Part shown: positions 12,621 through 23,838 of the stretch, in pieces
Layout of the letters: every line of letters begins with the position of its first letter
Numbering within the stretch: the stretch's first letter is position 1
Assembly: GCA_028583605.1 (NCBI GenBank)
Contig: CM053326.1
Coordinates: forward strand, 21,108,536-21,172,535
DNA length: 64,000 bases
Source: Dastarcus helophoroides
Lineage: Eukaryota; Arthropoda; Insecta; Coleoptera; Bothrideridae
Reading direction: 5' to 3'
Notes under the pieces: model-generated
Told to the model about the DNA's origin: nothing
What the model saw: the letters and a program-made list of their open reading frames with translations, nothing else
Databases searched by the model: none
Position numbers and translations under genes: made by a program

Positions 12621-14255
12621 TCGACTTCAGCTGAAAATTCAAATGATTGCAAGCTCTTCTTCCTTATGGAACATGACACTTCTTATGTTTCATTGATAAC
12701 TTTCTTCGCGTAACTCTGGTATAACTTCCCACACAGTCTGACAAATCTGACCTTTTATTGAATTTATTTCACCCACAGTCGAAGCCACGTCAATAAATCA
12801 GCAAGTTCTCACCAACCTATCAACTCTATGAACGAATTTTCGTTATTTAACACCTTTCCAATTCAATTTTCATCTATTTTAATTAACTAACGCCCGAACG
12901 CTTCAAGCGTTCGACATGACTCAAGTGAAATATGGGACTTTTTCGAATTTTTAATCATGTAAAATCCGTTCCCACAGCGGTGGCGAAGAAGGACGACTTA
13001 AATCAATTTGTTGCCTCTAACGTGTTTGCGTGAGGCTATCGGTATAATCAATAGTCGTAACCCCATAAATTTTCATCGAAACACCAAAGCGACGTCAATT
13101 ATTTTTAGGAAAATTCCACAGCATTCGCGAGAGCTAGGTTTCATTTCGAGCTGAAATCGGCGTAATTTCCTATAAAATTCCAAATAAACCTGTACTTCTA
13201 CAGTTAGTTGGCAATAAACTAGATTTAGAAGTAGTCCAGGCGATTAGCGTGTTTACTTCGACAAATAATTAGCGACGAAGTTATTAAATTCAAATTTTTT
13301 GCCAGCGTAATGCGAATTACATTAATTTATATAAATTATCTAGAGCAAACAGGTGAGAGAAATATTACAGTGCGCTACCTTGACAAGGCCACGTATCCAA
13401 GAACCACGGACCAAATAATAAATAGATAGACCAGCTTTCAGTTGAGCAAGTTTTCAGGCGTCCAGTAAAATTTTCTTATTAACATCCTGCAAATTGACCC
13501 AGTGTCTTACTACTAACCCCCCGACCCCCTAAATAGTCGAGTATGACACATAACAGAAATGTAATGTTGGGGATTTAGCCCTCCTAGGTTTAATGACCTA
13601 ACTTTGTTGGCTCTTGGTACAGAATAATTTTTCACGAATGGGGCTCGAATCTCTCGTAAATTCACCATTTGCCCTAACTTGACGAATTAAAGGAGAAATG
13701 GCGATAAACATGCACGAACACGTCCGTAATTTTAGCCGAATTCGGCGTCGGATGCGATTCTAATTTTTAATATAAGTCCGGCCCACGCGCCAAGTCGTAA
13801 AAATGCCCCGGCGTACGGAATAAAAATCAGATAATAACAGCGATAGGATATTTCGCAAGAAACAGTGTAGGAAGTTAATCTTTGACTTTGTAAGTTATAT
13901 CTAAGCGATAATCGACCCACACGTTACTTTCGCTGTAAACAATTCGGTTTACCTACGCTACTTATTATGTCGAGATACCGAGATATCCTTAACCTTAGCG
14001 CCGTATATAGTCCACTGCACTTGCGCCTTTTGGACGCATCGCGTAATATTATCAAATGACGTCAACTGCACAAGACAGATCGCCGACAAACAAACGGTTC
14101 TTTGACAATATTCGAATTATAAATATTGTTAAACAGATTTCACACTGGCCCTTTGTTTCTAGATGATTTTAAATTCAGTTCAGCAGGTGTTGACGATTGA
14201 TAGCAATATCTTTTGGCCCGTTTGCTAAAATCTGCAAGATACTGTTTTATTTGGT
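12620..14255. other. Unique, less AT-rich island
   Basis: This stretch lacks the A/T motif and contains more CpG than its neighbours, especially 13500-14100. No protein family is recognisable; a 62-codon minus-strand frame at 13732-13920 is too short to judge. Such islands may be conserved regulatory DNA or merely unexpanded ancestral sequence. Confidence 0.4.
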
Positions 14256-14259
14256 AGTT

Positions 14260-14615
14260 AAAGTGTGCAAACTACTTTTTTGTTAGCTCATTGAAATCTC
14301 CGGGCTACTTTCTTGTTTGCTCGTTGAAATCTCCAGGCTACTTTCTCATTTGCTTATTGAAGTTTCCAGGTTACAGGTTCCAGGTTTTATTTGCAGATCG
14401 AAGTCTTCAGAGTACTTTCCTGTTTTCTCGTTAAAGTTTCTAGACTTCCTCCTTGTTTACTCATTGAAGCCTTCACGCCACTTTCCTATTTGCTCGTTAG
14501 AGGATTCAGGCTACTTTTTTATTTTCTTGGTGAAATTTCGAGGATACTTCCTCTTTGGCTAGTTGAAGTCTCCAGTCAACTTTCTTGTTTGCCTTTGCTT
14601 GTTGAAGTTTTTTCT
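14260..14615 (-). repeat. 33-bp minisatellite block (reverse orientation)
   Basis: About ten diverged units: TTGAAATCTCCAGGCTACTT and TTCTTGTTTGCTCG recur with 33-base spacing from 14265 to 14610. The reverse complement matches the unit at 18533-18829. A TTTAAAGTTT simple stretch follows to 14650. Confidence 0.85.
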
Positions 14616-15836
14616 TTAAAGTTTTTTTTAAAGTTTATTCTTTAAAGATTTTGTTATACATTCTAATTGGCTTACTTACTTAGACACCCGTCCGTAAAGG
14701 TCCAAAAACAAAATTAAAACATAATATTATGTATAATGCATGATTGAATCTGGAATAAAAAGGGGTTCTAAAATTTGTTTATAAAAGTTAGGACCTTATT
14801 TAAAAATATGAAATTGACGATGGTTGCTTGAAGGCAAAACGTTGAATGATAAAATATATAACGTTAGTTAATTTAAAGTTGGAATAAGAAAGTTTCATTT
14901 GATTTGTTCTATCATTATTATCGTCACAAAGTAAAAAATTCACCCAATAATCCAACACTAGATTGGAGACTTCAATTAACAAACAAGAAATTCGTTTCTA
15001 CGAAACACAAAGGCAATAACTTGGGGACTTCAATGAGTAAATAAGAAAATAACCCAAAGATTTTAATGAACTAGCAGCTGAGTAACTCCGGCACTCTAAA
15101 AGCATCCAATGAAAAAGTGAAGAATTATCAAGTGAAACAGAAAGTCAAAGTTAGATTTGCTGTCGCATAAGTTCTTGAAATTTTAATGTATGGAGGTCAA
15201 ATATAAAAGCAGCACCAGAAAATGTTATGGAAAACCAAAACCTAAGACGGATTACGCAGATAAGCTGCTTCGAATTATTTTTTTTTATATCAAAACGTGA
15301 AATACATTTATCCGCATATGACAGCACCATGTAGGAAGGGACATATATTTCTGTCACGGCTGCTATCATTTATATGTGTATGTACATGACGACCATACAA
15401 CTAACGTAATTGTATACGTGTTAGTATTTTATCGATTCTAGATTTATTACTGTGTACCATTGAATGTAGGTAGAAAGGTCGATGCGAATTAATCGCCTAC
15501 GCGAAGTTGACGAAATTTCGTAAATACGAGGTTAAATCAGTTAATTACAATAATTAAATTCACGCTCATATTTCGATAATTTCAGGTTACCTCTTACAAT
15601 ATAAACACAGTCAATAGAAAAATATAACATCAGGTTAGGTTCATTTTTATCTTGATAACTTTAAAAAAAATCTAAAATTTGACGAAGAGTAAAAGTAGAA
15701 ATTAGTTTATTCAAAAATCAGGCATCAGTCATTTGTAATATCTTTTTAAGTTTGGTAATCCCAAGTTAACATTAAATTATCATTACCTTTAGAATACATA
15801 TTTTTTATTGTCAGAAAATTTTGACCCGCAAACCAA
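14616..15836. other. Unique sequence with a short minisatellite remnant
   Basis: No gene recognised. Positions 14960-15075 hold about three diverged 33-bp units in plus orientation (GGAGACTTCAATTAACAAAC and GGGGACTTCAATGAGTAAAT). Confidence 0.45.
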
Positions 15837-15837
15837 A

Positions 15838-16030
15838 ACATAGATTGGAGCCTTCGACGAGCAAATAAAAAAGTTACCTGGAGACTTTGATGATCAAACA
15901 AGAAAGAAACCTAAAGACTTCAATGACCAAATAAGAAAGTCACCTGAAGACTTCAATGAGCACACAAGAAAGTATCTTGGAAATTTCGACGAGCAAACAA
16001 GAAACAAGCATATATAGTTCATGAAGCACC
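15838..16030 (+). repeat. 33-bp minisatellite block (plus orientation, ~5 units)
   Basis: Successive units read GTTACCTGGAGACTTTGATG then ATCAAACAAGAAA and close variants, with a constant 33-base period. It ends in AAACAAGCATATATAG, where the pattern is lost. Confidence 0.85.
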
Positions 16031-16780
16031 CGAGAAAGTGTTGAAAAAGTTATCTTTCAGATAATATTTATTTTGAAGGAATGTTTTATAACAATCAACT
16101 TAATATGATTTTTTAACTCGAAATCTATAATATAACGCTTGAAATATCAAATGGCAAAAAATGATTTTTTTCGTTAATTTAGAACTTTGTTAAGAATTGT
16201 AGCAGCTTTAAGATCCGCTGATTTAAAATAAAGGAGCTCTTAGACGTGGCGTGGGTAAGCGGGTATTGTCGCCGGTTCTCGCTCTCGCCGTTCTCGAGCC
16301 CGCGTATCCGTCATCCGCACACAATGCCATTCACAATTAGCTTACAACCTGCACGACTCATTAGTTTTTGTTAATTTTACGGATATTCGGGTGGGCGTGA
16401 ATTATTACAAATCACGCTTCGTTACGGCAAGTTTTTTTCTCTCTCCTTTCTAACCGGCCGTCAAGAGGTGTCGCTTTTTATTGAATAGGTGAATGGAGGT
16501 ATAATGATATAAAAGATTTTAATGCTGGGCGACAACAGACAATGAAGTAGGCATAAAATATTGGCTACTGTCAAACGCCGAGACACATTAACCGTTTCAT
16601 TGTGTATTTACATATTCTGAATGTATATCTTTCAGTAATAGACCGTGAAAATCAATAATATATGCCCGACAGCGGTAATGACCATATAAATAACGATAAA
16701 AATTTAAGTGACGTGTATTGATTCTACCAAGGGTGTTTATAAATCACGGGAAATTGAAATATTAGAAATAAAGTCGAACA
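16031..16780. other. Unique, less AT-rich island
   Basis: Positions 16230-16500 are clearly richer in G, C and CpG than the flanks (for example GGTTCTCGCTCTCGCC). No gene recognised. Confidence 0.4.
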
Positions 16781-18435
16781 CTCGAGCAAAAAAAAACTAA
16801 CTTAATGCTTTTATATTAAACCCCCTTTATTACTAAATTCGTTTTGCGTACATAGCAAATAACAAAAAAATCCTGAAAGAAGACAAAAATTTCGACAGCT
16901 AATACAAAATTTTATAATAAGAATTTAAATTTTCGAACATTTAAAGTCACAACGGTAACAAAAAAAATAAAAATTTTCACAATAACATCGAAAAAAGTTT
17001 AAATTCTCAAAATGGTAGAAATTTTGAATATATAATAAATTTTCATGAAAAGTCAACATGCAGAAAAATAATAAAAATTTTTCAAGTATCAAAGTTTAAT
17101 CAAAAAAATTATGATTTTGAGAAAGAATGAAAATTTTGAAAAAAGCAATATTTTCAAAAGTCAAACTTTTTAAAAGGAGTCAAAAGAAGTCAACATTTTG
17201 GGAAATATGCATTTCAAAATTGTCGAAATTTTAAAAGAAACTATAAACTTTGAAATTCGATATTTCGAGATTAAAATCTTAATTTGAAAAATATTTTCTT
17301 AGAATGTAATTTCTAGAAAAAAATTGAAATGTCTAGAACACAATCAAAATACAAAAAAACGTTTTTATAGACATTTGAGCTTCTTCTGACTGCTTTGATT
17401 TTGCTTCAATTTAGGAGTTTGGATTTACAATTATTTTTATAATTTCTAATTTTCATTCAAAATTTTGATTTTTTTCATAGTTTTAACAAAAAGGTGAAAG
17501 TTTTGAAGAATAAAGGTCAAATTTTGAAAGCTAAATCAAAATTTCATAAAAGAATTTAAATAAAAAAGAAAATTCCGAAAAGGGTCAAAATATCAACAAA
17601 AAAAATGTTAACTTTTGACAAGTCAAAAAGTTAAATTTAATTTATTGGATATAAATTTTTTTCCATAAAAACTTTTTCGTTAATTTATAGAAAAATACGA
17701 TATTTAATAGTTACCTACTACAACTAGTTACCTGGCTCACGTAGTTTGATGAGCAAACAAGAAGGTTAACTGAAGAATTCGATAAGCAAAGAAGGAAGTT
17801 ACCTGGAAACTTCGATACGCAAACTTTACAAAAAAAGTTATAATTTAGAGAAAGAATGAAAATGTTGAAAAAAGTGAAATTTTCGAAAGTCAAAACTTTA
17901 AAAAGTCAAAATTTTTAAAATAAGTTTAAATTTTGGCAAAAAATCCGAAATTTTGAAATCGTCGAAATTTTCGAAAGTCAAAGCTTTAAAAAGTCAAAAT
18001 TTTTAAAATAAGTCAACATTTTGAGAAAAATCCAAAATTTTGAAATTGCCGAAATTTTCAAAGAAAACTGGAAACTTTGAAATTTGAAATTTTGAGATTA
18101 AAATCTTAATTTGAAAAATATTTTTTTAGAACGAAATTTCTAGAAAAAAATTGAAATGTCTAGAAAACAATCGAAATTAAAAAAGCCGTTTTTATAGACA
18201 TTTGGCTTTTTCTGACTGCTTTGATTTTGCTTTAATTTAAGAGTTCAGATTTACACTTATTTTTATAATTTCTACTTTTCATTCAAAGTTTTAAATTTTT
18301 TTCATAGTTTTAACAGTAAGGTGGAAGTTTTGAAAAAACGAAGGTCAAATTTTGAGAGCTAAATCAAAATTTCATAAGAGAATATAAATAATAAAAAAAT
18401 CCGAAAAGGGTAAAATCTCAACAAAAAAATGTCAA
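16780..18435. repeat. A/T low-complexity DNA with ~0.82 kb tandem duplication
   Basis: Two copies of one unit follow each other. Copy 1 has GTTTTTATAGACATTTGAGC near 17361, copy 2 has GTTTTTATAGACATTTGGC near 18188. Both continue with CTGACTGCTTTGATTTTGCTT, ATTTACA, TTTTCATAGTTTTAACA, GCTAAATCAAAATTTCATAA, CGAAAAGGGT, and then ATTTATAGAAAAATA leading into a 33-bp minisatellite block (17715-17825 and 18525-18830). The offset is 808-827 bases. The duplication therefore includes the minisatellite boundary. Confidence 0.85.
17715..17825 (+). repeat. 33-bp minisatellite block (plus, ~3 units)
   Basis: Units read GTTACCTGGCTCACGTAGTT, TGATGAGCAAACAAGAAGG and so on. It is the copy-1 counterpart of the longer block at 18533 within the 0.82 kb duplication; the longer block has six more units, so the array expanded or contracted after duplication. 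Confidence 0.8.
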
Positions 18436-18532
18436 AGAATTAAATTGAATTTGTTAGATATAAATTATTTGCTATAAAAGCTTATCCGCTAATTTATAGA
18501 AAAATATGACATTTAATGGAATGTATTCAAGT

Positions 18533-18829
18533 AGTTACCTGGAGAATTCGATGAGCAAACAAGAAAGTTACCTGGAGACTTCGATGAGCAAACAAGAAGG
18601 TTACTTGGAGAATTCAATGAGCAAACAAGAAAGTTACCTGGAGACTTCAACATGCAAACAAAAAGGTAACCTGAAGGTTTCGATAAGCAAAGAAGAACGT
18701 TACCTGGAGACTTCGATGAGCACACAAGAAAATATTCTGGAGACTTGGATAGCCAAACAAGAACGTTACCTGCAGACTACGATGAGCAAACAAGAAAGTA
18801 TTCTGGAGACTACAGCGAGCAACGAGAAA
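18533..18829 (+). repeat. 33-bp minisatellite, nine units, best preserved copy
   Basis: Exactly nine 33-base units (297 bases) of the type AGTTACCTGGAGACTTCGAT plus GAGCAAACAAGAA. In the plus frame each unit encodes 11 residues of the pattern ES-YLE-TSMSKQ. Because 33 is divisible by three and the unit lacks stops, the array is also open in minus-strand frames. There is no start context, splice signal or similarity to known proteins, so I treat the 108-codon frame as a by-product. Related blocks occur at about 4.9, 7.65, 14.3, 15.0, 15.9, 17.7 and 20.2 kb in both orientations. Confidence 0.9.
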
Positions 18830-18834
18830 TGAAA

Positions 18835-19738
18835 CATAAAGGCTTAAGTAAGTAAACAAGTAAATCAGTAAACAAGAAAGTGTACTAAAAATTTTTAAAT
18901 ACAAATTAAAAATACTCGAATAATATGAATAATATATAATATGAATGTATAACAAAGACAATAGACGATAAAAGCAAAATTCACAATTTCTTTATTAAAA
19001 AATAATATTATTTTGCATACAAATTGAACTCTATAGATACAATTTGTTTTATGTTGAATGGCTCTACAATTAAATTATAATTATAAGTTAGCTCGGAAAC
19101 TTCGAGTTCATAAGATTTGTTCGACAAGCTTTTTGACTAATTGGGTGCGACTTAATAATAATTATTAGCACCACCTACAAAAAAGTTATTAATTTTTGTT
19201 AATAGCGGTCAAAGCTGCGCCACATCTGACGCTTCATCATCAATCGACTTAAAGACCTCGACTTCGACTCGAAAGAGAAAGAATCCAGTTCCGAAAAAAA
19301 TGCGAAACGGCGGACTGTTGGCCTTTATTAGCATAACACGTGCATGTTAATTACTCGCTAGATAAATAAAATCGCCGAAATAGCGCCCGAGGCTATCGTA
19401 GGCGCCGGTAATGTCTTGTGAAACATCAACTGGCAGGCGCTCATCAGAGATGGTCCCACGCGCATTTCGCAACGGCTCGAATAGGAAAACAACCACTGAT
19501 TTCCTACTTTACGGCCTCCGAGTTTCATTCATAGATACGGCGATTGCGAGATGCTTTGTAACGTTAAATAACAGCGACAGGTTATTAATTTTGGCGTCGC
19601 GTTCGCTGGGAACTACGGTGAAATGTTAAATTTCACCCACCCACTGGATTTATCAATGAAATCATCAAATCAAGTTTATTGACATTCTCTAACGCAATTA
19701 AATTATTAATGAAGGACGCAGTGATAATTAATCAAACC
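18835..19738. other. Unique sequence, no gene recognised
   Basis: Positions 19200-19630 form a less AT-rich island containing a 72-codon plus-strand frame (19411-19629) with mixed composition that I do not recognise. Confidence 0.35.
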
Positions 19739-19739
19739 A

Positions 19740-20000
19740 GAAAAGTAAAAGTTCTCACATGAAAGTCGAAATTTTTAGAAAAGTATTTTAAAAATTTGAG
19801 CTTAGGCTCGCAATGTTGAATTTATTTTCTGAGATTTCGACTTCTTTAAAATCCAAATTTTTTAGGCATTTTGGGCTTATTGTTGAAATTTAATTCTTTT
19901 GGAGAATTTTTTGCTATTTTAAATTAAGTTTATTCGCAGTTTCAGAAAATTTTGAGAAAAAATAGAAATTGGATAAAATACCCTACATTAAAATAAGTAG
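19740..20000. repeat. Short A/T low-complexity tract
   Basis: AGTCGAAATTTTTAGAAAAG and related words, as in the other A/T tracts of this window. Confidence 0.6.
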
Positions 20001-20099
20001 ATGTATTTAAGTATATTGCGCTACTGATATTGATCAGCAACATTTATGTTAAATGAAGAAAGACTCTATTATTATTGATTATCTGTAGAGAGCTCATCC

Positions 20100-20270
20100 C
20101 CAATCAAACAAAAAGTTACTTCTTTGTTCGTCGAATTTCTCTCTTATTTGCTCATCAAAGTCTTCAGGATACCCTCTTATTTACTCGTCAAAGTCTCCAG
20201 GTTACTTTCTTGTTTGCTCGTTGATGTCTCCAGGATACTTTCCTATTTGCTCGTTAAATTCTTTTTCTTT
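20100..20270 (-). repeat. 33-bp minisatellite block (reverse, ~5 units)
   Basis: TCAAAGTCTCCAGGTTACTT, TCTTGTTTGCTCGTTGATG and variants with 33-base spacing. Reverse complement of the unit at 18533. Confidence 0.85.
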
Positions 20271-22428
20271 CTTGATTTTTCTTATTTTAAGCTACGCTAT
20301 TGACTGCTTGAGTGCTTTCTTTGTCCAAATTTTGATCTACACCATTCGTTTACGTATGGAATTTTTTTATGTTTAAACAAGTTTAGAAATAAGATTTATT
20401 TCAGTTTAGCGAAATGGTCGAACGGTAAAACGACTAGGCGCTCAAACAGATAAGAAGTTTCATGAAATATTCAATTAACGGCCGGACAATGCACTTTTAT
20501 CGTTCAAAGCATCGCCACGGATAAACAAAGTACGTCCTCGTATCCCGCTTGTTTGGATTTTTAATTTTGCACCGTTTGACTGTATTTATAGCAAGTTGCT
20601 GGCCAAATTATGTGCTGCAATTGCCGATATATCGCTGAAGTCGCCAGATATCTAGCTATAAGTAGAAACGAGTTCCTACACCACTTAACTAAACACAAAA
20701 CATGATGCTATTCCACTGAACTTAGATATGGCTTCAGATTAGAAATAACTAAGGTGTGTTTTGTATCTGTCGCCGCAAGACGAAATTTTGGCTTCTAGGG
20801 TATTCGTGATTTTAATTCTCGGTTTAATATTGCCATTTAACCATGTATTACTTTTATTCCCTTTTAATAGTTATTCCCAGATTATTCCGTTTTTTCACTC
20901 ATGCAATTACGTACAATCTAATATGGGTAATTAAGGAAATACAAGAGCTTTAATAGAGTACTAAGAAGCATAAAATAGAAGCATTAGCGACTAAAGAGAA
21001 TTAAGGAGAATCAATTCGTCTCGGGATTGGAACTGAAATTAAGGGATATAAAAAATCCGACATTTTTAAATGATATTCAAATAGCTGCAACTTAAAGGAA
21101 AATAGTCATAGAGAAAAATAAAAAACAAGAAAATTGAAGCTTCTAGTTTTTAGTTTTCAGATACTGGGTTGAAAATCGCTAAATGTCAGCAGTTTTTGAG
21201 TAATTATTTGATAACCATTGGGCGACAATTGTTCCAAAGCTTTGCTCACCTTTAAATATGTCCACGGATTTAATTTTTTTTCCAGTTATAGGGGCACAAA
21301 GACCATGTGTTGAGAACCGCGGTATTTCGCTGGCGGCCTTATGCATTTCATTTTCACGTATACGCCTAGTCGGCTGTGACGTAAAAATCACCATCGAATG
21401 GTTATATGGAACATAAATTATAGCAAATTGTGTTAACCACTCATCCTGTCTGATACGTTTATATTATAGACGTTAATGGATTATTTTAAATAATTTAAGC
21501 TATTTCTCGCGTTAGTAAACATTAATATCGAGTTAAATATCAGTTCCTGAAAATAAATTATCGACTGAGACGAGAGAAGTATTTGCGAAACGAGAAGGGT
21601 GTGTATCTGGTTGTACCTGCTTTGCAATTTTTAACTGTTAGATTGTCTACGCGCGCGTTATTTCTTACTCAAGATCTAACATTTCATTTAAATCGTTGAT
21701 CATAGAAATCTGCATTTAATATCGTCAACATTAAACGTTCACTTTGGGCAAAATAACCGCCGGGAATTGTGACCGAGCGTCGTAAAACAGCCATCGAACT
21801 ATTTTACGGCGAACACGGTGACAAGAGAAAAGTGCAACGTCCCGCTGTTTCCGGTCGTGTCAAAGGTTACCACCGGGCGGGATTCTATGGACAACGTCCC
21901 AGTTAGTTTATAATGCGAAATTCGCATGATATTTCATTTTTACTTGGGGATTTATCGGCAGAAGTTAATCAACTTGAATGTAAAACCTTCTGACATAAAA
22001 TTGTTCCATTCATCTTAATTGCTTTCGCTTCTAAGACGGTATCTGGTCCGTCACATCGATTCGACCTAAAAAAAGCGAACCACCACCGAATAAATAAACA
22101 TTTTAACACGTTCTTATTGACATGTATCGATAATTAAAATCGGCATCACTAATTACTTTTAAATTGCACCGTAATATGACAGGTCCAATTATTATAACTT
22201 GCGTTATCATAAATATATTATTCTGTAATGAAATTTCACTCCTTATACGAGCCAAGGCAATGGTATTGTAAATTTCTAGCTTGTTTTGTGTCAAGGACCC
22301 GCAGGTTCGCCGATATTTTCGCCGTCGATATTTTTAACGTTTTATTGCATCAATGAAACGTATCTTAACGATTATTAGGTAATGCTTACAAAGATATAAG
22401 CAACTTATCCATTATAGGAGGAGTGATC
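20271..22428. other. Unique sequence, no gene recognised
   Basis: Includes less AT-rich stretches at 20400-20640 and 21560-22080. The open frames (71 and 63 codons, minus strand) are not recognisable. Confidence 0.4.
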
Positions 22429-22429
22429 A

Positions 22430-23000
22430 ATTAAAAACCGACAGATTTTGTCACCACTGGGGGATTACCAAATAGTTATAGTAGAGATTCTACAAACTAA
22501 TGAGAAGCTTCATTTTAAAATAAACAGCAGATCACCTCCATAATTTTACCTATTGCGCACGATCAATCTATGTTAATAATCATTGGTGGTCACAAAGTCA
22601 ATGAAAAACATAGATTTATCGGTTACCACTATAATATTGTCTTCCTATGGTATATGATACACTTTTCTAAACTGTTTCCTTATCGATTGGTTCTGCTAGA
22701 GATATACTAGAAACTTATAATAAGCTTCTTCTGAAACCAAAGAGAATTTTGCCCATCATTTCTAATAATCACAAATACTTTTGGTGGTCAAAATTTCAAT
22801 GAAAAAAAAAGTTCTTTAGTAATATTTTCTTTTTTTACTATAATTTTATCTTTATAAGATGAAAATTTCTATCATATTGACTCTAGGAGAGACTCTAAGA
22901 GCTGATAAGAGACTTCGTTTTAAACAAACCAATATTCTACCGCCATCATTATTTACATATTCATTTTTAATTGGTGGGCAAAATTTCGATAAACCATAGT
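22430..23000. repeat. ~220-bp satellite, array 1 (about 2.5 units)
   Basis: A unit containing TTGGTGGTCAAAATTTCAAT, GAAAAACATAG or equivalent, TCAGTAATATTTTCTTT, ACTATAATATTGTCTTC, TATCGATTGGTTCTGCTAGAG, ACTAGAAAC, AAACCAACAG, and CGCCATCAT recurs from 22440 to 22990. The same unit, better preserved, fills 37560-38690. Confidence 0.8.
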
Positions 23001-23838
23001 AGTGGCAGATGCTTCCTCAGACAAACCAGGCAGCTTCCTAGGAGCGCGGGGAGACTTAGTCACCTCGTATAAGGCAATGGAGCAGCTTCGAGAATCGCTA
23101 ATTTTCCAGAGTTTGTAGATTTAAAATGAAGATTCAAGAGAAGGTTTAATTCCTTCATCAACTCATATAATTGCACAATACGTATTTCTTAAGCTCTACT
23201 ATCTAATTGATACATTCAACTCACCTTTGTTGAGCTTCTAATCGATATAAAATTAGCGAAAATTATGTATTGATTTTAAAAAAACATACCTAAAGTACCA
23301 TTATCCTTAGATATATGAAAACTATATATGTACAAGTGTAAATAAAAGACTTGTAAAGGGTGTAAAAAAATAAGTAAGACACAGGCACATCCGTAAATTG
23401 ATCAATCATAGGCAAAATTTACAAACATTTGAATAACAGTAGTAACAAAATTACTTTGTAAACAATCAATAGTTTTAGTTTAAGTAAATCAAAGAGCATC
23501 TAATTTACTTCGCTAGTAATCCTGGTACCCTCCAATTATGAGAAATTATAAAAAAAATCGATCGTTTAATAAGGTATTGTAGCAATATCACGTTTAAAAT
23601 TAATCTGTTTGACAATGATAAGGGCAACAAATTGCAATTATATAAAACTAAACACTTTTATCTGGAAAATGGCTTTCGCTATTGTCGACCTTAAACAATT
23701 CGATCGAGTTACCTGACGTAAAATTAAACATAATTCATTTACCGATTAAAACTAGTGTTAAACACAAAGTGTGCATGTTAAAAATTCTAAATTCGTAGTA
23801 CGGTGTAAAATTAAATACGTAGGACATTATCTATAAAA
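23000..23838. other. Region upstream of the ACSS3 gene
   Basis: No other coding region seen. TATATAAAAC at 23639-23648 lies about 190 bases before the ATG and could be a TATA element, but AT-rich DNA produces such strings by chance. An in-frame TAA at 23812 precedes the ATG at 23839, which fixes that ATG as the first one in this exon. Confidence 0.35.

Noticed and set aside
18533..18829. CRISPR-like array of regular repeats
   Set aside because: Repeats are directly adjacent without spacers and the DNA is eukaryotic.
18506..18832. 108-codon frame with 11-residue repeats as a coiled-coil or structural gene
   Set aside because: Open frames also exist on the opposite strand, the same unit lies in many non-coding places, and no gene signals surround it.
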